A stretch of DNA of 64,000 nt from VRUE01 sp963780815 (GTDB taxonomy: Bacteria; Actinomycetota; Thermoleophilia; Solirubrobacterales; 70-9): NCBI GenBank assembly GCA_963780815.1, contig CAWADG010000010.1:1-64000 (forward strand). Reading direction: 5' to 3'. Below are positions 34,595 through 43,452 of this stretch, one piece after another. Each line of letters begins with the position of its first letter. The stretch's first letter is position 1. The position numbers and the translations under genes were made by a program. The notes under the pieces are model-generated. The model searched no databases. It saw only the letters and a program-made list of their open reading frames with translations, and was not told where the DNA came from.

Positions 34595-35009
34595 CGGATG
34601 TCTTCTCGCCGGCGCTCCCCAGGTATTGGGGGTCAAAATCGAAATGTCTGCCGAGCTCCACCCACGAGTAGATCTCGCCTTCGCTCAGTTTCGGTGGTTC
34701 GCTGGCTGCCTCATCGGTGACGATCTCGAAGCCGAGCCTTTCCAGCGCGGGAACGGAGCTCTGGGCACCACCGCTGTAGGCATGGGGGCGCCGATGACCG
34801 TCGCCGAAATGCTGGAGACCCCAGGCGACGCCGGCGATCGCCTTGGACTCATAGAGCTGGCTTTTGTGTCGTAGTCGATAACGGAGCGAAGGGCCGTAGC
34901 CATAGCGCGCCAGAAACTCCTCTCCGCCAATCCGATCGTAGTTAGCGATTGCCTCGAGGACCCGCTCCCGTGAGGTCAGGTTGCTGATGGTTAGCCGCTC
35001 TTGGGGCAC
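34595..35009 (-). pseudogene. McrA-like restriction endonuclease, N-terminal remnant
   Basis: From the GTG at 35009: SRERVLEAIANYDRIGGEEFLARYGYGPSLRYRL, YESKAIAGVAWG and GGAQSSVPALERLGFEIV. This is the N-terminal head domain of ScoMcrA-type modification-dependent endonucleases, followed by the start of the next domain (GEIYSWVELGRHFDFDPQYLGSAG). The normal continuation into the modified-base-binding (SRA-like) and HNH nuclease domains is missing; after about 34600 the frame is unrelated. It is a broken defence gene between the protease cluster and the phage genes. Confidence 0.7.
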
Positions 35010-35071
35010 TCAGGCGATCCTATTCGGGTCTCAGGGACGCCGATGGCCGAAATCTGCGAGGGGCGTCACGC

Positions 35072-36483
35072 TCATAGCTTCATCTCGAGCAGGCCCCCAC
35101 AGATTGTCCGTCCCCGTGACTTCTGCCGCCACACACGGCGGGGTCCTCCCATGTTCGGAAGGTCGCGGGCGGCGTAGGCAAGAGCGTCGACCTGGTCGTC
35201 GTGCTCGCCCGCCGGGAAGGCGAGCAGCTCGGCCTCAAAATCATGAAGCCACTCTGCGCCCCGCAAGTGGTAGATCTTGCCGCCCTTATACAACGCCCCA
35301 GCCGCCGAGGCGCGCGTCACCTTGTCTTTGTCGGGGCGCACCTCCTCGACCGGGAGCCCGCGTTCGCGCAGCGCCTGGATCAGCGCTACCTGGTAGCCGA
35401 TCGACTCGACCTTGATCGTGCCGATGTGGTTCTGGGCAAGGAACTCGGGCTGGGCGGGGCCGGGGATCCGCTTGCGGATCACATTCTCGATCAGGAGCTC
35501 GCGGTCCTCGGTGACCCAGACCTGAAGCAGGACGGTGTAGTCGGCGGTCTCCTTCTCAGAGACGGCGAGGTCGACGTAGGTCGCCTTGGCGCAGTAGTCG
35601 GGGTCGATCTCCTTCGAGTTGCCGTCGGAAAGGGGTAGATAAGCCTTGCCGTCGCGCAGCTCGAAGTAGCGGAAGTCCGGCGCTCGAAGATCCCGCCTTC
35701 ATCAGGAGTCGGCCGCCCCTGATACATCGCCGAGAACCAGTAGGGGCCGACCGCCGCCTCGGGTGTGCCTCGAGGGCCTCGCGCGAGTAGCGCTGCGGCC
35801 AAAGCGCCTCGCCCCTCTCGCGGCCGAGCGGGTCCGCATCCTCAGCCAGCGCCGGGCAGGCGGATCTCGCGCACCGGGTCGCCTTCGCCGCTCTCGCTGG
35901 CGGCGATCAGCCGCCCGCCGAGGTCTGCCTCATGCCAGCGGGTCATCAGGACGACGACGAGCGCTCCGGGTTCAAGCCGGCTGCGCGCGGTCGCCTGCCA
36001 CCAGTCCCACTGGCGCTCGCGGATCACCTCAGACATCGCCTGCTCGGCGTTCTTGACCGGGTCATCGATGATCATCAGATGGGCGCCGCGGCCGGTGATC
36101 GGCGCCGCCGACGCCGACGCTGACCATTCCGCCGCCGCTGCCGTCGAGGTCCCAGCGTCTGCGCACTTCTCGATTGCGCGGCTGACCCCGACGCCGAAGA
36201 GCGCGGGCCCGTGCTCCTCGAGCAGGTCCCTTGCCCGCATCCCCCAGTGGGCGGCGAAGTCGGCCTCATAGGAGGCGAGCATGACGCGGCGCTCGGGGAA
36301 GGTGCCCAGGTACCAGGCGGGGGTGAACCGCGAGATCAGCGTCGACTTGCCGTGGCGAGGGGGCACCGCGACGAGCAGGATCTGCGGACGCTCTGAGCGC
36401 TCGCGCTCGGCGGCGGCGATCGCCTCGACGATCTCGTGGTCGATCCGCTGCAGGTGCTCGGGGAGAAGGAAGCTCTCGCTCAC
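35072..36483 (-). pseudogene. Phage terminase large subunit, frameshifted
   Basis: The ATPase half has PPRHGKST (Walker A of terminases), AWYLGTFPERRVMLASYEADFA and LMIIDDPVKNAEQA (Walker B). The nuclease half has YWFSAMYQGRPTPDEGGIF, VESIGYQVALIQALRERG and HDDQVDALAYAARDL with catalytic Asp residues. Frame changes occur near 36165 and 36085 (a compensating pair: WDLDGSGGGMVSVGVGG is in the other frame), near 35830 and near 35690-35490. The total is about 465 residues. It packages DNA into phage heads; no portal, capsid or tail genes are nearby, so this is a prophage or satellite remnant. Confidence 0.85.
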
Positions 36484-36581
36484 TCACCATCGCCAGTCCC
36501 GCCGGACTCGCCTGCGCGAGCAGCGCTTGCTGCTCTGAGGGCTTCGCGGAGGGCCTTCCTGGTCTCTGGGTCATTGATCAT
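36480..36581 (-). CDS. 33-residue ORF coupled to the terminase
   Basis: MINDPETRKALREALRAASA and a short Gly-rich end. The ATG at 36581 has GGGGAGG just upstream, and its TGA overlaps the GTG of the terminase (GTGA). It is helical and charged. Too short for family assignment, but the overlap pattern is that of a phage packaging operon. Confidence 0.45.
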   Translation of the reverse strand: MINDPETRKALREALRAASAARAGESGGTGDGE

Positions 36582-36944
36582 CACCTCCCCGAGACGTCAG
36601 CGGCGCGCCATCGGCGCCGGTGTGTTCGAGGGCCTGGCGGCGTCCCCAGCGCTCGGAGTGGCGGCGCTCGAGGAACTGCAGCCCGGCGCGCCAGTCCTCG
36701 GGCACCGCCTTGCGCAGCCGGGCGACGATTTCGACCTCGGCTTCGGCTTCGGCGCGGCGGACCGCCTCATAGAGCTCGCGTTGGATGCCCTCGACTGGCT
36801 TTCTCGCCTTCGCTTCATCCAGCGGTAGTAGGTGGCTGGGCTGATGCCCGGCCGAGCTGGCCGCCGGCTCGGGTAGTTGCCGGCGCGGACCGCGGCGACG
36901 ATCCGCTCCGTGACCTCGGCGGTCAGCTTGCTCGGCCGCGCCAT
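36571..36944 (-). pseudogene. Terminase small subunit-like HTH protein, frameshifted
   Basis: It starts MARPSKLTAEVTERIVAAVR and has GISPATYYRWMKR, a helix-turn-helix typical of phage terminase small subunits. The frame then shifts; the other frame continues ELYEAVRRAEAEAEVEIVARL, LRKAVPEDWRAGLQFLERRH and ERWGRRQALEHTG, the usual C-terminal pattern of these proteins. The ATG overlaps the stop of the methyltransferase gene by one base. Confidence 0.7.
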
Positions 36945-38175
36945 CAGCCGAGCCTCCTCTGGCTCGCTCGCCGCTGAGTCGCTCGATAGCGATCGCAGAT
37001 CACGTCGCAGTAGCGGGGGTCGAGCTCGATCAGCCGCGCCGCTCGGCCGCTTGCCTCGCAGGCGACGAGAGTCGAGCCCGAGCCAGCGAAGGGATCGAGG
37101 ACCAGCGCGCCGGGTCGCGATGAGTTCCGCAGGCAGTGCTCGATCAGCTCCGGCGGCTTCATCGTCGGGTGCTCGCGCGAGGCCTTCGGGCCGCTCGAAC
37201 TCCAGAACGCTCGCCTGTGCGTCATCGCCATGCCAGCCGGGGCCGCCGCGCCCGAGGCGGCCCTTGCCCGGCTTGAAGCCGTAGAGGATCTGCTCGTGGC
37301 GGTAGTGGTAGTCGAGGTGGCCGAGGACGATCGAGTCCTTGACCCAGACCAGGGTCTGGCGCAGCGACCAGCCCGCCTCGAGGAATGCGTGGCCGAAGTC
37401 GAACGAGCGCTCGCCGCCGGGATGGGCGATGTAGAGGGGGGAGCCGTCCGGCAGGGCGGCGTCGGCGGCGGCGAAGGCCTCGCCGAGGAGGTCGGGCAGG
37501 CCGTCCTTGCCGTCGTTTGCGATCCGGAGCTTGGCCTCGGTCTTGCCCTCGTAGTCGACGCCGTAGGGAGGGTCGGTCCAGAGCAGCTCGCGCCTGCTCG
37601 TCGCCGAGCAGCGCCCGATAGGCGCCCAGGTCGCGGGCGTCGCCGCAGAGAAGCCGGTGGGCGCCGAGCTCGAAGAGATCGCCGGGTTTGGCCCGAGGCG
37701 TGGCTGGCAGGGGAGGCGCCTCGTCCTCGAGGCTCGGCTTGACCCCGAGGTCGGCGAGGAGGCCGTCGAGGTCGTCGCGGTCATAGCCGGTGCCCTCGAG
37801 GCTCGGCAGCTCGACCAGAAGGTCGGCGAGCGCCTCGTTGTCATAGCCGGCGAGGTCGTTGGTGCGGTTGTCGGCGAGGACGATCCGGGCCGCCTGCTCG
37901 TCGTCGACGTCGACGTAGCTGACGGCGATCTCGGCCCAGCCGAGCTCCTTGGCGGCTCTCAGCGTGTGGTTGCCGGCCAGGACCTCGCTCGTCCGACGAT
38001 TGACGACGATTGGCCGGTATTGGCCATTCGCTTCCAAGCTCTCCTTGATCGCCTCGAGGTCGCCGCGGCGGGGATTGCCGGGGTAGGGGCGAAGCTCCGC
38101 GATCAGGGCAAATGCCGCCTGTTTCAGCGGCCCTGGCGCGCCTCCGGGGGATGTCGCTGACTTTTCCATCGCCAT
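36944..38175 (-). pseudogene. ParB-domain DNA methyltransferase fusion, frameshifted
   Basis: The N-terminal 170 residues form a ParB/Srx domain (LIAELRPYPGNPRRGDLEAI, RPIVVNRRTSEVLAGNHTLRAAKELG). Then, across a break near 37600, a DNA amino-methyltransferase follows with WTDPPYGVDYEG (catalytic DPPY) and LYIAHPGGERSF; across another break near 37215 it ends with HPTMKPPELIEHCLRN and DPFAGSGSTLVAC, the SAM-binding motif. Motif order (DPPY before FxGxG) is that of the beta class. About 410 residues. Such ParB-methylase fusions are common in phages and protect their DNA or alter host DNA marks. Confidence 0.82.
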
Positions 38176-38236
38176 GACTATCTGCTGCGCTCAGATTCCG
38201 GAAGATTGGGGAGATAGCCGTATCGGGGTTTCCCTC

Positions 38237-38299
38237 TCACATACGCGAATATCTGTCCTGTACCTGAATGTCGCGAATACGATTGGCGCTGGCGCCAAT
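38237..38299. promoter_or_regulatory. Operator-like repeats between the methylase and HTH genes
   Basis: CGCGAATA occurs twice (near 38244 and 38272), and ATTGGCG-CTGG-CGCCAAT at 38282-38299 is a perfect 7-bp inverted repeat ending on the ATG of the HTH gene. The region separates divergent genes, so it probably carries control sites for the phage switch. Confidence 0.5.
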
Positions 38300-38702
38300 G
38301 ACTGACCTCAGCGACGTCCAGGTCGCTAACGCCCTCGGCAAGCACAAACGCACGATCCAGCGCTGGTGCGCCTCAGGGAAGTTGCTCGGCGCCTACAAAG
38401 CCGGCCGTTCGTGGCGAATTCCGCCCAGCGCGTTGCGGGAGGCGGGTCTTTCTAAGGCGCTCAGTCGCGACGGTGTCGAGCAGGAGCTTCGGGCAGCGGC
38501 GCGGCTCTGCGGGCAGCTCCGAGGAGAGCTGGAGGCGATGAAGGGGCAGATCCGGCCCGCGCTTGCGTCGCGTGCTCAGGACCCGGGCGGGCGCAACTGG
38601 GCCAGCACCGCCATGGATCTGGCCAGACTCGAGAAGGCCGTAGAAGGGCTTGCCGATTTGGCTAAGCGAGCTCCCCTCCAGGGAGACGACTGGAGCTCCT
38701 AG
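38298..38702 (+). CDS. MerR/excisionase-type HTH protein
   Basis: 134 residues. The N-terminal 50 residues are a helix-turn-helix of the HTH_17 type: LSDVQVANALGKHKRTIQRWCASGKLLGAYKAGRSWRIPP, as in excisionases and phage DNA-binding proteins. The rest is a helical, charged tail. ATG 38298 is preferred to 38268 because an inverted repeat occupies the space between them. It is divergent from the ParB-methylase and close to the tRNA-Ser 3' scar, so it may be the excision or control protein of the element. Confidence 0.75.
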   Translation: MTDLSDVQVANALGKHKRTIQRWCASGKLLGAYKAGRSWRIPPSALREAGLSKALSRDGVEQELRAAARLCGQLRGELEAMKGQIRPALASRAQDPGGRNWASTAMDLARLEKAVEGLADLAKRAPLQGDDWSS

Positions 38703-38744
38703 GCCGGGTCGGACAGGGAGGGATTTCAAGCCCCGCACTAGTTA

Positions 38745-38777
38745 AGGCCCCCGCCGCTTTGGAGGCGGAGGGGGCCT
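38745..38777 (+). terminator. Strong hairpin after the HTH gene
   Basis: AGGCCCCCGCCGC and GGCGGAGGGGGCCT pair with a short loop. There is no run of T after it, so it is at best a weak intrinsic terminator. Confidence 0.45.
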
Positions 38778-38945
38778 AAGGCGAAACCCCGCCTTTACGC
38801 GGGCGCTCGGCACTGTATCCGTAATCGGGAGCCCCCATGGGGAGTCCCGAAACTCCCGAAACCCCGATCTTCGATCGATCGCAACCGGGCCCGCCCCCGA
38901 CTCAATGAGGCAGCAAATGCGGCTCATCTGGCTCGGCCTGGCAAT

Positions 38946-39005
38946 CGTCTCGAAAACCGTTGGCCGTCGCAAGGCGGCTCGTGGGTTCGAATCCCACCCC
39001 CTCCG
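38946..39005 (+). pseudogene. tRNA-Ser 3' half at the right edge of the island
   Basis: TCTCGAAAACCG leads into variable arm GGCCGTCGCAAGGCGGCTC, T-arm and CCCCTCCG. There is no 5' half. The sequence agrees with 2367-2423 except for two extra bases in the variable arm. Everything to the right of it is compact, undamaged chromosome, so it marks the right limit of the accessory region. Confidence 0.88.
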
Positions 39006-39033
39006 TTGAAGCGCGCGAGTTGCAGGGAGACAG

Positions 39034-39711
39034 CTAGCCGCAGGCGCCCAGGCGCCGGAGGCGCCGTCGGTAGACCCGCATCGAGTGGTGCCTCCAGTCA
39101 CCGTGGGTCTGGTGACGCAGGCCTGGGACCAGCTCGCGATGGTAGGGGGAGCGCAGGCTCTCGCTGTGCCCGATGACGTCGCGAACCCGGATCTGGAAAT
39201 GGCAGCGCAGGTACTGGGTGAGGCGCAGCGAGGCGTGCATCTGGCGCCGGTCGTCGAGCACGTCGCCGTCGCTGAATCCGGTGTGCTCGATTCCGATCGC
39301 CGTCCAGTTGAGGCCGACCGTGTGGCGGCAGCGGGTTCTCAGGTTGACCAGCCTGAAGATGTGCCCCGAGGAGGAGATGACGAAGTGGGAGCAGACGTTT
39401 GGCAACTCGCCGAGCTCGGGGTCCCGAACGTCCGGGGCGAAGGTGTTGTGGACGGCTCGCGCGCTCGCGGCCAATGCGATGTGCTCGACGATCACCCGTG
39501 GGTGGCGGAGTCTCCAGGTGTGTTCGCCGTAATGGCGCTCCGAGTAGGCGGCCATCTCGCGCTTGCGTTTCGGGCCGAAAGGGATCAGCCATTTCCGAAT
39601 CGGGGGCTTCCTGGCGGAGGCAGGAGAATGGCCGCCGCTCACCGGGACGGGGCCGACGGCAGCGCAGGAACAGGCGAGCGTTGCCGCGATCAGCCGAGCG
39701 TAATTCTTCAT
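39034..39711 (-). CDS. Secreted N-acetylmuramoyl-L-alanine amidase (PGRP/Amidase_2)
   Basis: 225 residues. An N-terminal signal peptide (RLIAATLACSCAAVGPVPVS) is followed by the amidase fold: VIVEHIALAASARAVHNTF, CSHFVISSSGHIFRLV, RHTVGLNWTAIGIEHTGFSDG and DVIGHSE. Zn ligand His residues lie in VEH and in GHSE/YHREL. It cleaves the amide link between muramic acid and the peptide stem. ATG 39711 is chosen at the signal peptide; the long open frame upstream is antisense to the chromate transporter region. A related enzyme is encoded at 57316. Confidence 0.85.
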   Translation of the reverse strand: MKNYARLIAATLACSCAAVGPVPVSGGHSPASARKPPIRKWLIPFGPKRKREMAAYSERHYGEHTWRLRHPRVIVEHIALAASARAVHNTFAPDVRDPELGELPNVCSHFVISSSGHIFRLVNLRTRCRHTVGLNWTAIGIEHTGFSDGDVLDDRRQMHASLRLTQYLRCHFQIRVRDVIGHSESLRSPYHRELVPGLRHQTHGDWRHHSMRVYRRRLRRLGACG

Positions 39712-39746
39712 CTGAGCCGAGAATAGGCGGCCGCGAAGGGGAGGCG

Positions 39747-40943
39747 TCAGGGGACCGGCGCGCCGGCGAGCGCGGCGGCGACCCCGACGGCGCCGGCGGC
39801 CAGCAGGGTCAGGACGACCCCCCGACGGAGCGCCAGCAGGCTGACCGCGGCGGCGGCGAGGAGGGCGAACTGCCAAGAGTCGGTCAGCGCCGAGGCGAGC
39901 GGGATCGCGGCGCCGAGGATCGCGCCGATCGCGGCCGGGCCGGCGCCGTCGAGGAAGGCGCGCGAGGTGGTGTTGCCGCGCAGTCGCTCGAACCGGCCGC
40001 CGCCGAGGAGGATGAACGAGAAGGAGGGGATGAAGGCGATGGTGGCGGCGAGCAGGCCGCCGCCGATCCCATGTGCCGCGTAGCCGACGGCGGCGACGGT
40101 GGCGACAATAGGGCCCGGCGTCACCTGACCGAGGGCGACGGCGTTGAGGAATTCGGAGTCCGTCATCCAGTGGTAGACGTGGACCGCGTCTCCCTGCATC
40201 AGGGGGATGATCACGAAGCCGCCGCCGAAGGAGAGGGCGCCGACCTTGAACGCCGTCCAGGCGAGGGCGCCGAGCCCGCCGCTGGCCGCGGCGACCGGCA
40301 GCAACGCCGGCGCCGCGCTCACCCCCAGAGCGCCGGTGCCTCGCCCGCGCCGCAGCGCGACCTCGATCCCGCCGCAGGCGAGCAGCACCAACACCAGATA
40401 GGGACCGACCAGTGCCGCAGCGACGCCCCCGGCCAGGAGGTAGAGGAACCAGAGACGCTCCTCGCGCCCGTCTTCGCGCGCCCGGGCGAAGCTTGGCCCG
40501 ACGAGGTCGATTCCGGCGCGCGCGGCGACCGCAGCGACGGCCGCGCCCGCCCCGGCGCCGGCGCCGCGCACCCACAGCGGCGGCGCCTGGCCGAGAAAGA
40601 CGACCGAGAGAGCGAGGACGATCACCACCGCGGGGAGGACGAACCCGAGCCCGCCGACGATCGCCCCGGGCCAGCCGCCGACCCGGTACGCGCAGAAGAT
40701 CGCAAGTTGGGTCGAGGCCGGGCCGGGCAGCAGCGAGCAGGCCGCATTCGCGTCCTCGAAGGCGCGGTTGTCCATCCAGCTTCTGCGGCGCACGACGAGA
40801 CCGCGCAGCAGCGCTATGTGGGCCGGGGGGCCTCCGAACCCGGTCACGCCGATGCGCGTCCACTCGCGCGCGATCTCGGTCAGGGACGGCTCGCGGGCGC
40901 CGGCCTCGGCGCTATTCACCGAGTGCCCCGCAGCCCAGCCCAC
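39747..40943 (-). CDS. chrA: Chromate transporter ChrA-type
   Basis: 398 residues in two homologous halves. The first has FTRIGVTGFGGPPAHIALL-like sequence with GFGGP and LLPGPASTQLAIFCAYRVGG; the second has FKVGALSFGGGFVIIPLM and LGQVTPGPIVATVAAVGY. These are the hallmarks of the CHR family, which exports chromate, and some members may carry sulfate. About 10-12 hydrophobic helices. The start may be the GTG at 40943 or a GTG 24 bases further in (VNSAEAG). Confidence 0.92.
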   Translation of the reverse strand: MGWAAGHSVNSAEAGAREPSLTEIAREWTRIGVTGFGGPPAHIALLRGLVVRRRSWMDNRAFEDANAACSLLPGPASTQLAIFCAYRVGGWPGAIVGGLGFVLPAVVIVLALSVVFLGQAPPLWVRGAGAGAGAAVAAVAARAGIDLVGPSFARAREDGREERLWFLYLLAGGVAAALVGPYLVLVLLACGGIEVALRRGRGTGALGVSAAPALLPVAAASGGLGALAWTAFKVGALSFGGGFVIIPLMQGDAVHVYHWMTDSEFLNAVALGQVTPGPIVATVAAVGYAAHGIGGGLLAATIAFIPSFSFILLGGGRFERLRGNTTSRAFLDGAGPAAIGAILGAAIPLASALTDSWQFALLAAAAVSLLALRRGVVLTLLAAGAVGVAAALAGAPVP

Positions 40944-41134
40944 GCAGTGCTCGCCCCGTGGGGGGAAGTGTCAAGTCCGTAGCTCGCATCGCCCGCTTGG
41001 GTGGTTTATACGAATGCGGGGCACCGTTGTCACGCCTACGGTGCGAGCCGAAAACGAGCCGCCCCCCGGGCCGGCCGGCCGCGGAGGACAGCTGACCTCA
41101 GATAACCGGGCCGGCCGGTCGATAGACCCTCGAC

Positions 41135-42013
41135 ATGAGGTTCCTGCACAATTCGAACTCGATGCGGGGGACGGCAACACTCGGAACGCGGGCAGGGCTC
41201 GGAATCGCCGCCCTGTTCCTGGTGGGCGCATTGAGCGCCTGCGGGCAGGGCTCGACCGCGGTCGTCGAAGCACCGGCAAAGCCCCAGCCACATAGCCGCA
41301 TAGCCGAAGAGCAACCGCCCCACCCCAGCCATCTCGACGTCGCCACGCCGACGCAGGAGGCGGCCGTGAGGCGCGAAGCGGCGCAGGCTACCGCGAGGCG
41401 CGAAGCGGCGGCCGCCGCGAAGAAGGAACGCGAAGCACGGGAAGCCGAGCCCGAACCGGCCCCCGAACCGAGCTCGCCGCCACCGCCGGGGTCGCTGCCA
41501 CCGGCATCGGCCGGGACCAACGGCTCCTACACGCCGCCGCCTCCCTCGCAGCGGAAAGAGATCACTCCGCGGGTGATCGAACGGCTCGAGCGCCAGGAAG
41601 CGGAGGGGAGGGCGGTACTGCTCAGCGGCATCGCCCTGGCGCCGCCGGGTGCCCCGGAAAGGATCAAGGCGGCGATCAGCGCCGCGAACACGATCGTCGG
41701 CCGCCCCTACATCTGGGGCGGGGGGCACGCTTCCTGGTACTCCGCGGGCTACGACTGCTCGGGCGCGGTCAGCTTCATGCTCGGAGGCGGCGGCTTCCTC
41801 GAAGCGCCGCTCGACTCGACCCGGCTCGAGTCCTGGGGCGCTCCCGGGCCGGGAAAGTGGGTGACCGTCTACGCGAACGCCGGCCACGCCTACGCGGTGA
41901 TCGCCGGCCTCCGCTGGGACACGGTCGGCGACGAAAACGGGACCGGCCCGCGCTGGCACGCCGCCGCCCCCTACCCCGAAGGCTTCGTCGCCCGCCACCC
42001 GCCCGGGTTCTGA
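41135..42013 (+). CDS. NlpC/P60-like lipoprotein
   Basis: 292 residues. Lipoprotein signal with lipobox LSAC near residue 36, a long Ala/Glu/Arg coiled-coil-like stretch, a Pro-rich linker, and a C-terminal NlpC/P60-type domain: RPYIWGGGHASWYSAGYDCSG (catalytic Cys in DCSG) and YANAGHAYAVIAG (His). It probably cleaves peptide stems of peptidoglycan at the membrane-wall interface. The start ATG gives a basic n-region; an inner ATG (MRGTATLG) 27 bases later is possible. Confidence 0.85.
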   Translation: MRFLHNSNSMRGTATLGTRAGLGIAALFLVGALSACGQGSTAVVEAPAKPQPHSRIAEEQPPHPSHLDVATPTQEAAVRREAAQATARREAAAAAKKEREAREAEPEPAPEPSSPPPPGSLPPASAGTNGSYTPPPPSQRKEITPRVIERLERQEAEGRAVLLSGIALAPPGAPERIKAAISAANTIVGRPYIWGGGHASWYSAGYDCSGAVSFMLGGGGFLEAPLDSTRLESWGAPGPGKWVTVYANAGHAYAVIAGLRWDTVGDENGTGPRWHAAAPYPEGFVARHPPGF

Positions 42014-42067
42014 TCGGCGTCGGATAGGCTGGCCGCACAGCGCTGAACCACCCGATCGGAGGATCAC

Positions 42068-43327
42068 ATGAGCGTCACCGGCCAGGACCAGAAGCCGCTC
42101 GAGGAGGTGCTCGTCGCCGATCGGGAGAACTTCGAGGACGGCCCTCCTCACGAGCTGTTCAAGCGGCTTCGCGGCGAGTGCCCGGTGCATTGGTCTCCGC
42201 GGATCACCGAGTTCCCCAAAGAGGACGGCTTCTGGTCGATAACGACTGCCGACGACGTCCACGCGGTCAGCCGCGACTGGCAGACCTACTCCTCCGAACT
42301 CGGGGGCTTCACGGCGCTGAAGAACTCGATCCTGCCGCTCGAGCTCCAGCAGGCGATGTTCATCGGCATGGACCCGCCGAAGCACGATCGGATCAAGGCG
42401 CTCTTCCAGCAGGGCTTCACGCCGAAGCGGATCGCCGAACACGAGGACGCGATCCGCGAGATCGCCGTCGACGTCCTCGAGCCGCTCGAGGCCCGCGACT
42501 CCTGCGACCTGGTCACCGACGTCGCGCAGCGGGTGGTCGCGCGGGTGATCGGGAGCTTCATGGGGCTGCCGCCCGAGGACGACGAGGTCTGGGCGCGGCT
42601 GATGAACACGTTGCTGCAGGCCGGCGATCCGGACGCGACGCCCGAGGGGGTGGAGACGGCGATGGAACGCGACGTCCCCGACATCTTCCGGCGCTGCGGG
42701 AAGCTGATCGCCGAACGCCGCGAGGAGCCTACCGACGACCTGACCAGCGTCCTCGTCCACGCCGAGATCGAGGGCGAGCGGCTCGAGGAACACGAGATCG
42801 TGATGGGTTTCGTGCTGCTGATGGCGGCGGGCAACGACAGCACCAAGGCGACCTATTGCAGTGGCATGCGGGCGCTGATGGAGGACCGCGAGCAGATGGA
42901 GATGGTCCTCGCGGACCCCTCGCTGGTGCCGGCGGCGGTCGAGGAGGCGCTGCGGATGTTCCCCGCGTTCGCCCACTTCGCTCGAACCGCGACGACCGAT
43001 ACCGAGCTCAATGGGCAGACGATCAAGCACGGGGAGAAGTTGGTGATGTGGTACCCGTCATCGAACCGGGACGAGACCCGCTACGAGGACCCCGACCGGT
43101 TCGACGCGACCCGCAACCCCGAGCACCAGGCGTTCGGGGCCGGCGGCCGCCACTTCTGCCTCGGCACCGCGCTCGCCCGGCTCGAGCTGCGGATCATGAT
43201 CGAGGAGACCCTGGCGAGGTTCCCGGAGATCGAGATCGCCGACACGCCGCGCTACGTCGAGTCGCCGTTCGCGAACCAGCTCAAGACCCTCCCGGTGCGT
43301 CTCCGGCCGTCCGCTTCACATCGCTGA
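42068..43327 (+). CDS. Cytochrome P450
   Basis: 419 residues, normal size. I-helix MAAGNDSTKAT (oxygen activation), ExxR in EEALRMF, and the heme loop FGAGGRHFCLGTALARLE with the Cys ligand. It most resembles bacterial class I P450s of the CYP125/CYP142-like or CYP107-like groups; the substrate is unknown. CGGAGG lies 6 bases before the ATG. No ferredoxin gene is adjacent. Confidence 0.93.
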   Translation: MSVTGQDQKPLEEVLVADRENFEDGPPHELFKRLRGECPVHWSPRITEFPKEDGFWSITTADDVHAVSRDWQTYSSELGGFTALKNSILPLELQQAMFIGMDPPKHDRIKALFQQGFTPKRIAEHEDAIREIAVDVLEPLEARDSCDLVTDVAQRVVARVIGSFMGLPPEDDEVWARLMNTLLQAGDPDATPEGVETAMERDVPDIFRRCGKLIAERREEPTDDLTSVLVHAEIEGERLEEHEIVMGFVLLMAAGNDSTKATYCSGMRALMEDREQMEMVLADPSLVPAAVEEALRMFPAFAHFARTATTDTELNGQTIKHGEKLVMWYPSSNRDETRYEDPDRFDATRNPEHQAFGAGGRHFCLGTALARLELRIMIEETLARFPEIEIADTPRYVESPFANQLKTLPVRLRPSASHR

Positions 43328-43452
43328 GACATCGCTGTTTCACCGTTCACCGGATAGAAACGGCGTGGTGTCTCCTCGTTAACTGAGGGCGCACGGCGCC
43401 TGCCTAGGTTCGGTTCGACGTTGGGGAAAACGAACCGAAAGGAAGCAAAACG

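Noticed and set aside
38745..38900. Possible small repeat array (several short G/C hairpins and CCCGAAAC repeats)
   Set aside because: Repeats are too short and irregular for a CRISPR or attachment array; only one hairpin is annotated.
39399..40982. A 527-codon plus-strand open frame antisense to the chromate transporter and amidase
   Set aside because: It is Arg/Gly/Glu/Asp-rich with no domain and mirrors codon bias of the real minus-strand genes.
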